Shown in pieces: positions 1 to 5,200 of a stretch of 24,213 nt of DNA. The notes under the pieces were generated by a model. That model searched no databases and was not told the origin of the DNA. It worked only from the letters and a program-made list of their open reading frames with translations. Position 1 is the stretch's first letter. Every line of letters starts with the position of its first letter. The position numbers were made by a program, and so were the translations under genes. The stretch comes from Cellvibrionales bacterium UBA2618 (GTDB lineage: Bacteria > Pseudomonadota > Gammaproteobacteria > Pseudomonadales > Porticoccaceae): contig DDJS01000146.1 of assembly GCA_002339165.1 (NCBI GenBank), positions 1-24,213 on the forward strand. Reading direction: 5' to 3'.

Positions 1-33
1 AACCTGGTACTCTACGTCAAGCCCCAGGCCTAG
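1..33 (+). CDS. Possible 3' end of a plus-strand gene (10 codons and stop)
   Basis: The first 33 bases read in frame 1 as ten codons (NLVLYVKPQA) followed by TAG. A gene entering from the left and converging on the glutathione peroxidase gene would look like this, but ten codons without a stop occur often by chance. I cannot assign a family. Confidence 0.2.
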   Translation, partial: NLVLYVKPQA

Positions 34-131
34 CCGCAACCCTCTGTATCGTGTCTATCGCCAATGTTCCGCTGACGACGCGCGTTGGCGATCTCGATTG
101 TAAACCGCCATCGGGGCGATGCCCGCTAATT

Positions 132-149
132 AAAAAAAGGCATCAATGC
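132..149 (-). terminator. Weak candidate terminator after the glutathione peroxidase gene
   Basis: Read on the minus strand, a short self-complementary stretch GCATTGATGC is followed by seven T residues (132-138), about 40 bases after the gpx stop. The stem is only about four base pairs with a very tight loop, so the T-run is the main evidence. A second copy of TTGATGCC lies 23 bases upstream. A true terminator is possible but not well supported. Confidence 0.25.
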
Positions 150-180
150 TGAATATAGAAGGGCATCAACCGCTGGGTTT

Positions 181-684
181 TCACAGCAGCCGTTCGATCT
201 TAGCTGCGAGCGCGTCCGGTGTGGTGATCGGTGGATGACGACTGACCACTTGGCCCTGTCGATCGACCAAGAATTTGGTGAAATTCCACTTGATGTTGTC
301 GGTCAATAGACCACCGGCGGCACCTTTAAGGTATTGGTACAACGGACTTTGATGCGCGCCATTGACGTCGGTTTTGGCCATAACCGCAAAGTCGACGGCG
401 AAACTGCGCTGACAAAATCCCTGAATCTCGCTATCGTCGCCCGGCTCCTGAGCGCCAAACTGGTTGCACGGTACTGCGATCACGCACAGACCGCGGTGTT
501 TGTAGGTCTCGTGGAGGGACTGCAATCCGGTGTATTGACCGGTGAAGCCACACTGACTGGCGGTGTTGACTATTAGTAGAACTTGTCCCCGGTATTGCTC
601 CATGGATATGACGTCTCCGCTTGCAGAGTTCAGGGAGAAATCATACAGTGATTCGGCGGGCTCTAAAATTTTATTGTTGTCCAT
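181..684 (-). CDS. Glutathione peroxidase family thiol peroxidase (BtuE/Gpx type)
   Basis: The 167-residue product matches the length and motif order of bacterial glutathione peroxidases, which reduce hydrogen peroxide and organic peroxides using glutathione or thioredoxin. Visible motifs are the peroxidatic Cys45 in NTASQCGFT, the active-site Gln75 in PCNQFGAQEPG, and Trp133-Asn134 in IKWNFTKFLV. Cys91 is a plausible resolving cysteine. It is a cysteine enzyme, not a selenoenzyme. There is no signal peptide, so it should be cytoplasmic. The ATG follows a GGAG ribosome-binding site about 9 bases upstream. It lies 198 bases downstream of panB on the same strand, where Pseudomonas has panC. Whether it is expressed from the panB operon or from its own promoter is not clear. 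Confidence 0.93.
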   Translation of the reverse strand: MDNNKILEPAESLYDFSLNSASGDVISMEQYRGQVLLIVNTASQCGFTGQYTGLQSLHETYKHRGLCVIAVPCNQFGAQEPGDDSEIQGFCQRSFAVDFAVMAKTDVNGAHQSPLYQYLKGAAGGLLTDNIKWNFTKFLVDRQGQVVSRHPPITTPDALAAKIERLL

Positions 685-758
685 TGGCGGTGCTCCGGCG
701 GTGTTTAAAGTTTGACGCTAGGTGTAGGTAATGGCCGCTAATCAGATTGATTGCAAGC

Positions 759-803
759 AAAGTCACTGACGCTAAAGTCACGGCATCTAAAGTCACGGCA
801 GCT
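759..803. repeat. Three tandem 15-bp repeats between panB and gpx
   Basis: Three head-to-tail 15-base units lie at 759-773 (AAAGTCACTGACGCT), 774-788 (AAAGTCACGGCATCT) and 789-803 (AAAGTCACGGCAGCT). A shortened fourth copy (AAAGTTTGACGCT) is at 707-719, nearer the gpx start. The array is upstream of gpx and downstream of panB. It could be regulator half-sites or a replication-slippage product. It sits in a short plus-strand open frame that I do not consider a gene. Confidence 0.85.
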
Positions 804-882
804 ATGCTGTTTTTATCTATACCAATCTAACCTCTGGGTTTTCTGCGGCGGATTTTCCGGGGTCTCTACAGTCCTCTGTGGT

Positions 883-1671
883 CTATTCGCTGAAGCAGTG
901 TCTCGGGGCCGGAAAGGCGCCACCGCGGACTTGTTCGGCATACTGCTGCAGTGCGATTAACACCGAACCGCTGTCGGACAAAAAGTTTTTTGAGAAACGC
1001 GGGAACGCCGGTGATATGCCAAGCATGTCGTAAAGTACCAGTATCTGCGCATCGGTATCAGGACCGGCGCCAATACCGATGACCGGGATGTTAAGCGTTT
1101 GTGCGAGTAGTTTACCCAGCGATGAGGGAACGCATTCAATCACCAGCAACTGCGCGCCGGCCTCTTGCAACAATAGGGCATCAGCCACGATTTTTTCCGC
1201 CGCCTGTGGATCGCGGCCCTGTACCTTGAAGCCGCCAATTTTATGCACTGATTGGGGCGTTAGCCCAAGGTGCGCACAGACCGGAATTCCCCGTTCGGTC
1301 AATTGAAAAATAGTGTCGCCCAGCCACTCGCCGCCCTCAAGTTTGACCATCTGCGCGCCTGCCTGCATCAGTATGGCGGCGTTGTGCAGTGCGTCTGTCG
1401 GTGTTGCATAGCTCATAAAGGGCATGTCGCTAACCACCAGGCTGTGTTCGACCCCGCGGCGCACGGCCTCGGTGTGGTAAGCCATCTCGTCGACCGACAC
1501 TGGAATCGTGGTGTTGCGACCCTGGATGACATTGCCAAGCGAGTCTCCGATCAGCACCATCTCGATACCGGCGCTATCGACGAGTTTAGCGAAGCTAAAG
1601 TCGTAAGCGGTAATCGAGGCGAATTTCTCACTGCGGCCTTTCATGGCGGTTAAGTCATCGATAGTTGTCAC
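883..1671 (-). CDS. panB: 3-methyl-2-oxobutanoate hydroxymethyltransferase (PanB)
   Basis: This 262-residue cytoplasmic enzyme transfers a hydroxymethyl group from 5,10-methylene-tetrahydrofolate to 2-oxoisovalerate, making ketopantoate, the first committed step to pantothenate and coenzyme A. The length and motifs fit the family: ITAYDFSFAKL near residue 20, metal/substrate-loop VLIGDSLGNV, VVSDMPFMSY, VKLEGG, IPVCAHLGLTPQS and the C-terminal IGIGAGPDTDAQ. The start is GTG, with AGGAG about 12 bases upstream. It is the last clear member of the pcnB-folK-kinase-panB row. panC, which usually follows panB, is not present downstream in this window. Confidence 0.97.
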   Translation of the reverse strand: MTTIDDLTAMKGRSEKFASITAYDFSFAKLVDSAGIEMVLIGDSLGNVIQGRNTTIPVSVDEMAYHTEAVRRGVEHSLVVSDMPFMSYATPTDALHNAAILMQAGAQMVKLEGGEWLGDTIFQLTERGIPVCAHLGLTPQSVHKIGGFKVQGRDPQAAEKIVADALLLQEAGAQLLVIECVPSSLGKLLAQTLNIPVIGIGAGPDTDAQILVLYDMLGISPAFPRFSKNFLSDSGSVLIALQQYAEQVRGGAFPAPRHCFSE

Positions 1672-1747
1672 TGCTGGGGCGCTCCTGTAACGGGGGAGAC
1701 TACGTTACTCAGTTTACGCTGCGCTGACAAGCGCCGACTGCAGAGGT

Positions 1748-2434
1748 TCAGTTGATCGCCATAGGATTGTAATAATGTCTTCCGCGGTGTGTTCTGGCAA
1801 TCTGGCGGACTAAATGTTGATAATCTTCGAGGCTGTCGGCCAGATTGATTTGTTCGGTATTAACAATCAGTAGCGGTGTTGCGTTGTAATGGTAAAAAAA
1901 CTGCGTATAGGCCTCGTTAATACGTTTTAGGTAGTCCGCGTCCATGCCTTCTTCGCTGGCTCTACCTCGGCGTTTGACGCGGCTGTGCAGGGTCTCGGTG
2001 GGGGCTTGCAGGTAGATGACTAAATCCGGTTTTGGTAAATCGACCATGACATTGTCATAGACCGTTTGATACAGTCGATATTCGTCATCATCGAGGTTAA
2101 CGCGTGCAAACAGTGGGTCTTTTTCGATGAGAAAGTCACTGATGCGAACGCGTTGGAATAGTTCGCCCTGGCGAAGTTCTTCGAGTTGCCGTATCCGCTG
2201 AAATAAAAAGTATAGCTGCGTCGGCAGAGCAGTGCCCTTGCGATCCTGATAAAAACGCTCAAGAAACGGATTATCCTCGGCATCTTCAAGCAGTGTTTGC
2301 ACCTCAAAGGTGGCCGCTAGGCGCTTCGTCAATGTAGTTTTACCAATCCCTATTGGGCCCTCGACGGCGATATATGCAGGGATCCTCAGTGCGCGCAGAT
2401 CGATGGTGCCACTGCTAGGGGTAGTTTTGGTCAC
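1748..2434 (-). CDS. Deoxynucleoside kinase family protein
   Basis: The 228-residue product is a P-loop kinase of the deoxynucleoside kinase (dNK/dGK/dAK) family, which phosphorylates salvaged deoxynucleosides with ATP. Seen directly: the P-loop GPIGIGKTTL near residue 27, a substrate region with LYFLFQRIRQ, the motif DFLIEKDPLFA in place of the usual DRS-type segment, and the arginine-rich lid RVKRRGRASEEG. Substrate preference (dA, dG, dC or dT) cannot be read from this. The start is GTG, 24 bases after the folK stop, with a small palindrome (CGGGATTCCCG) just upstream. Its place between folK and panB suggests cotranscription with them. Confidence 0.88.
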   Translation of the reverse strand: MTKTTPSSGTIDLRALRIPAYIAVEGPIGIGKTTLTKRLAATFEVQTLLEDAEDNPFLERFYQDRKGTALPTQLYFLFQRIRQLEELRQGELFQRVRISDFLIEKDPLFARVNLDDDEYRLYQTVYDNVMVDLPKPDLVIYLQAPTETLHSRVKRRGRASEEGMDADYLKRINEAYTQFFYHYNATPLLIVNTEQINLADSLEDYQHLVRQIARTHRGRHYYNPMAIN

Positions 2435-2458
2435 GCGGGATTCCCGATAATGGCTGAA

Positions 2459-2944
2459 TTAGACTTCGAATCGAATAACCATACCGTGGTCGGTACATTT
2501 TTCCAAGAGCTGACTGATGGTTTTCCCTTTGATGAGCAGTTGATTACCGGTTAAATCGGCTAGCGGTAGCAGCACAAAAGCTCGTTCATGGAGTCGCGGG
2601 TGCGGTATCTTAAGGCGCATTGAGTGCACTGAGCGTTGCCCGTAAAGCACTAAGTCTAGGTCAAGGGTTCTCGGCCCCCAGCGCTCGGTGCGCACACGGC
2701 CTTGTTGGTCTTCCTGTGCTTGTAACAGGTCGAGCAGCGGTTCTGGTTCTAGATCGGTATCCAGTTGTACTACAGCGTTGCAGTAATCGGGTTGAATACC
2801 GGGGCCAATCGCTTGGCTGCTGTAGAGTTGTGAGCTTGCAACTCGGTGCAGTTGCGGGTGTTTGGTGAGAGCCGATATGGCCCGTTCTATTTGCTGTCTG
2901 GGATTGTCTAAGTTACTACCCAGCGCCACGAAAACGGTCGTCAT
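2459..2944 (-). CDS. folK: 2-amino-4-hydroxy-6-hydroxymethyldihydropteridine pyrophosphokinase (FolK)
   Basis: HPPK transfers pyrophosphate from ATP to 6-hydroxymethyl-7,8-dihydropterin in folate synthesis. The 161-residue length is normal for the family. The start VFVALGSNLDNP, the signature RWGPRTLDLDLVLYG near residue 90 and PHPRLHERAFVLLPL are all present. The ATG shares one base with the pcnB stop (TAATG), a typical translational-coupling arrangement, so folK is almost certainly expressed with pcnB. The folate link to the panB reaction, which consumes methylene-tetrahydrofolate, is metabolically sensible. Confidence 0.97.
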   Translation of the reverse strand: MTTVFVALGSNLDNPRQQIERAISALTKHPQLHRVASSQLYSSQAIGPGIQPDYCNAVVQLDTDLEPEPLLDLLQAQEDQQGRVRTERWGPRTLDLDLVLYGQRSVHSMRLKIPHPRLHERAFVLLPLADLTGNQLLIKGKTISQLLEKCTDHGMVIRFEV

Positions 2945-4299
2945 TACTCTGCGTTAGTCGATGGGTCTTTGCGCGTTTTAGGGCGTCTGCGACGGGCACG
3001 ACTGCGACGTGGTTCCTTGATTTGCGAAGCCATATCGAGGCGCTCTTGCGTATCGCATTCTTGATAGCGCGTCCACCAGTCGCCAAGACCCTCGAGATCC
3101 TCTCCCGACTCTTCACGAAGCAGGACAAAGTCGTAGGCCGCTCTAAAGCGCGGATGGCTGCACAGCCGTTCGGCGCGAGCGCCGGCACGACGCGGTAGGG
3201 ATAATTGCAGTTCCCATATTTCGCGCATAGGTATACTGAAGCGCTTCGGGATCGCGGTGACGGTAACCTGGCGAGAGAGTGCGTTGTCGGCGGCTCGGCG
3301 CAGCGCCGATAGGGGTGCCTCCCCCTGTTCGCGATATTCTTTTGAGCGCTGCGCGACTGCCGGCCAGAGCAGGGCAGCATAGATGAACGCCGGCGTTACG
3401 CGCTTCAGTGATCGGACTCTCAGGTCAGTATTGGTAAAGGCTTGCTCAATAAGTCGCTCGGCGATGGGGTCGCGTTGTAGGCACGCGTTTAAGTCGGGCA
3501 CTATATAGTCAAAAAAAGCATATTCTTGCAGGAGTCTGTAAGTGGCGAGTCCCTGGCCGCTCATAAATAGCTTGAGGCTTTCATCGAAGAATCGGGGTGC
3601 CGAAACCTGCGCTAAGTTGTCGGCTAACCCAGCCATCGGTGCTGCGGTTTTTGCGTCTATCCGAAAGCCGAGTTTAGCGGCGAAGCGCACCACTCTCAGA
3701 AGGCGCACTGGGTCCTCGCGAAAGCGCGTTGCGGGGTCGCCCATGATACGCACCAGGCGTTTTTTTATGTCGCTTAGGCCATCGGCAAAATCCCGCAAAG
3801 TGTTGTCGGTAGGATTGTAGTAGAGCGCGTTAATACTTAGATCTCGGCGGCTGGCATCGTCGCTAAGGGTGCCGAACACGTTGTCTCGGGTGAGCATTCC
3901 GGTATCCGTTTGGCGCCGGGTGCCATTGGTTTGTTGGCTTTGCTGATTGGACCTAAAAGTGGTCACCTCGATGATTTCGCGACTGTATTGAACGTGGACA
4001 ATTTGAAAGCGCCGGCCGATGATTCTGGCGCGCCTAAATAGCGGTTTAACCTGATCTGGTTCGGCGTTAGTGGCGACGTCGAAATCTTTTGGCTTTAGGT
4101 CGAGCAATTGGTCGCGTACGCCGCCGCCGACAATATAAGCCTCAAAACCGGCGCGCTGTAATGTTTTGACAACCTTGAGTGCATCAGCGCTCATCATGTC
4201 AGGCGTTAGCGCGTGCTTGTCCTCAGTAATCAGCCGCCCTGAGTTAGCTTTACCTTGCGATTTTCTGCGCTGGAAGAATTTGTTGATGCGTTCGAGCAT
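2944..4299 (-). CDS. pcnB: Poly(A) polymerase I (PcnB)
   Basis: This class II nucleotidyltransferase adds 3' poly(A) tails that promote RNA decay. With the ATG at 4299 the product is 451 residues, the usual size, starting MLERINKFFQRRKSQ. The nucleotidyltransferase head has YIVGGGVRDQLL and the catalytic KPKDFDVATNA. RRDLSINALYYN and the RNA-binding region with FREDPVRLLRVVRFAAK follow. The C-terminal tail is strongly basic (PRRSRARRRRPKTRK), as in other PcnB proteins. An upstream in-frame ATG at 4395 would put its start codon inside the terminator hairpin at 4373-4402, so the shorter form is preferred. It overlaps folK by one base. Confidence 0.96.
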   Translation of the reverse strand: MLERINKFFQRRKSQGKANSGRLITEDKHALTPDMMSADALKVVKTLQRAGFEAYIVGGGVRDQLLDLKPKDFDVATNAEPDQVKPLFRRARIIGRRFQIVHVQYSREIIEVTTFRSNQQSQQTNGTRRQTDTGMLTRDNVFGTLSDDASRRDLSINALYYNPTDNTLRDFADGLSDIKKRLVRIMGDPATRFREDPVRLLRVVRFAAKLGFRIDAKTAAPMAGLADNLAQVSAPRFFDESLKLFMSGQGLATYRLLQEYAFFDYIVPDLNACLQRDPIAERLIEQAFTNTDLRVRSLKRVTPAFIYAALLWPAVAQRSKEYREQGEAPLSALRRAADNALSRQVTVTAIPKRFSIPMREIWELQLSLPRRAGARAERLCSHPRFRAAYDFVLLREESGEDLEGLGDWWTRYQECDTQERLDMASQIKEPRRSRARRRRPKTRKDPSTNAE

Positions 4300-4369
4300 A
4301 GTCAGTCTTTGGCTTGCATTTCTGACCAAACAGTTTAACAGACGAACGCTTGTTGTGGCAGGTGCATAT

Positions 4370-4461
4370 AGTAAAAAGGGGATGCCGTTAGGCAACCCCT
4401 TTCAAAGTCTTCAGGCTTTTGACCCTCAAACACCTTCGCAATCCAACTTATTTTTTTATTT
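4370..4461 (-). ncRNA. Candidate CrcZ-like small RNA at the cbrB-pcnB position
   Basis: In Pseudomonas the sRNA CrcZ, which titrates Hfq/Crc through repeated A-rich AAN motifs, is encoded between cbrB and pcnB. This window has the same gap. Seen on the minus strand: a perfect TATAAT (4468-4473), then an A-rich run in the AAN pattern (AATAACAATAAATAA at 4456-4470, continuing to 4447), then an intrinsic terminator (4373-4402). No convincing gene lies here. The predicted RNA would be about 90 nt, much shorter than the roughly 400-nt Pseudomonas CrcZ, unless transcription starts upstream. The locus, A-rich tract and terminator are observed; the CrcZ function is inference. Confidence 0.45.
4373..4402 (-). 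terminator. Rho-independent terminator between cbrB-like gene and pcnB
   Basis: On the minus strand the arms AAAGGGG-T-TGCC and GGCA-T-CCCCTTT pair across a TAAC loop, with one T-T mismatch, and run into five T residues. This strong hairpin separates pcnB from what lies upstream. It would end either the cbrXAB transcript or a separate small RNA from the gap. Confidence 0.85.
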
Positions 4462-4467
4462 ATTGTT

Positions 4468-4496
4468 ATTATAAAGTCATAGTACTTATGACTTAA
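4468..4496 (-). promoter_or_regulatory. Sigma70-like promoter of the candidate small RNA, with a dyad in the spacer
   Basis: On the minus strand the -10 box is a perfect TATAAT (4468-4473). Seventeen bases upstream is a poor -35 box, TTAAGT (4491-4496). The spacer is filled by a dyad with arms AAGTCATA and TATGACTT around five bases (4474-4494), which could bind a regulator that compensates for the weak -35. An alternative promoter is TTGAAA (4523-4528), 16 bases, TACTAT (4501-4506). I found no GG-N10-GC sigma54 element on this strand in the gap. Confidence 0.45.
4474..4494. promoter_or_regulatory. 21-bp dyad, possible operator
   Basis: The arms AAGTCATA (4474-4481) and TATGACTT (4487-4494) are perfect eight-base inverted repeats around GTACT. 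There is no T-run after it, so it is not a terminator. Its placement between a -35 and a perfect -10 box suggests a dimeric regulator site. Confidence 0.5.
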
Positions 4497-4510
4497 ACCT
4501 ATAGTAATCA

Positions 4511-4557
4511 ATTGTGCGATTTTTTCAACCATTAAATAAATTTTAATCGCAAACAAT
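4511..4557. promoter_or_regulatory. Imperfect dyad upstream of the candidate small RNA promoter
   Basis: ATTGTGCGATT (4511-4521) is matched in inverted orientation by AATCGCAAACAAT (4545-4557). The perfect cores are GCGATT/AATCGC, and the outer ATTGT/ACAAT parts are offset by two bases. The dyad lies about 50-96 bases upstream of the predicted RNA start, where an activator site would be expected. It is a possible target of the adjacent CbrB-like regulator, but the region is AT-rich and chance repeats occur. Confidence 0.35.
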
Positions 4558-4601
4558 TTGTGCTACCTGACACACGCTTCAGGCTTTATGCCACGACTGC
4601 T

Positions 4602-5150
4602 TCATCCGTGACGGCTAATGCCGAGTTTGAAGCGCCGCTGCCAGAGGCATTTTCTGCTGATGCCGAGTTTTTTCGCCAAGGCGGTCTCAGACATTTGACC
4701 TTGGTGTTCGAGGACAAATTGAGTAAAGTATTCTTGCAGAGACAAATTTTGTGCAAACTGTCGCCCAGATATCTGCAGCGAAGGGTCGAGTGGCGAGGCA
4801 TCGATATCGCCGATTGCCCGCTTTACCGCAACGATCATTTCATCATGGTCAAAGGGTTTGGAAATGTAATCGACCGCACCCTGGCGCATGTTGTCAACCG
4901 CAGAGCGCAAGCTGGCATAGCTGGTCATAATAATTACCGGCACCTCTGGAGCCAAGCCGATCAGTTCATTGCCGGTGCCGCCGGGCAGGCGAAGGTCGGA
5001 AATAATCAGCGCGAAATCTCGCAGGTTATAGCCTTGACGGGCGGATTTAACGCTCACAGCATCGCGCACGCGATAGTGATGTCGCTCGAGCAACTGGCGC
5101 AGGGAGGAGCGAATAACCTCTTCATCTTCGACGATTAAAATGTCTTTCAT
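4602..5150 (-). CDS. CbrB-like response regulator lacking the AAA+ domain (receiver + Fis-type HTH)
   Basis: The 182-residue protein starts with a complete receiver domain (about 1-115): acidic pocket Glu8-Asp9, phosphoacceptor Asp52 in IISDLRLPGG, Thr76 in IIMTSYAS and Lys98 in YISKPF. After a short linker comes an NtrC-type Fis helix-turn-helix, SETALAKKLGISRKCLWQRR (from about 152). That C-terminal region resembles Pseudomonas CbrB, and the gene sits where cbrB belongs, 50 bases after cbrA. CbrB is normally about 470 residues with a central AAA+ domain that activates sigma54 polymerase; here that whole domain, with its Walker and GAFTGA motifs, is absent. The frame is open with no remnant. 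It should act as an ordinary DNA-binding regulator, like RegA/PrrA in domain layout. Confidence 0.9.
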   Translation of the reverse strand: MKDILIVEDEEVIRSSLRQLLERHHYRVRDAVSVKSARQGYNLRDFALIISDLRLPGGTGNELIGLAPEVPVIIMTSYASLRSAVDNMRQGAVDYISKPFDHDEMIVAVKRAIGDIDASPLDPSLQISGRQFAQNLSLQEYFTQFVLEHQGQMSETALAKKLGISRKCLWQRRFKLGISRHG

Positions 5151-5200
5151 AAAACCTCATGTCGGCGCGCTCCGGCGGGTCATTTTAACGTTTTTCGAGT

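Noticed and set aside
2436..2446. Palindrome CGGGATTCCCG just upstream of the kinase GTG
   Set aside because: Short and without a T-run; it may affect the ribosome site but there is no further support.
4335..4556. 73-codon minus-strand open frame in the cbrB-pcnB gap
   Set aside because: It runs through the terminator hairpin, has low-complexity AT-driven composition and no ribosome site. The non-coding reading fits better.
4409..4587. 11-bp direct repeat CTTCAGGCTTT at 4409-4419 and 4577-4587
   Set aside because: Only two copies 168 bases apart, one beside the terminator; could be chance and no boundary role is apparent.
4560..5138. 192-codon plus-strand frame opposite the CbrB-like gene
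   Set aside because: Antisense shadow of a clear receiver-HTH protein; no family resemblance or ribosome site.
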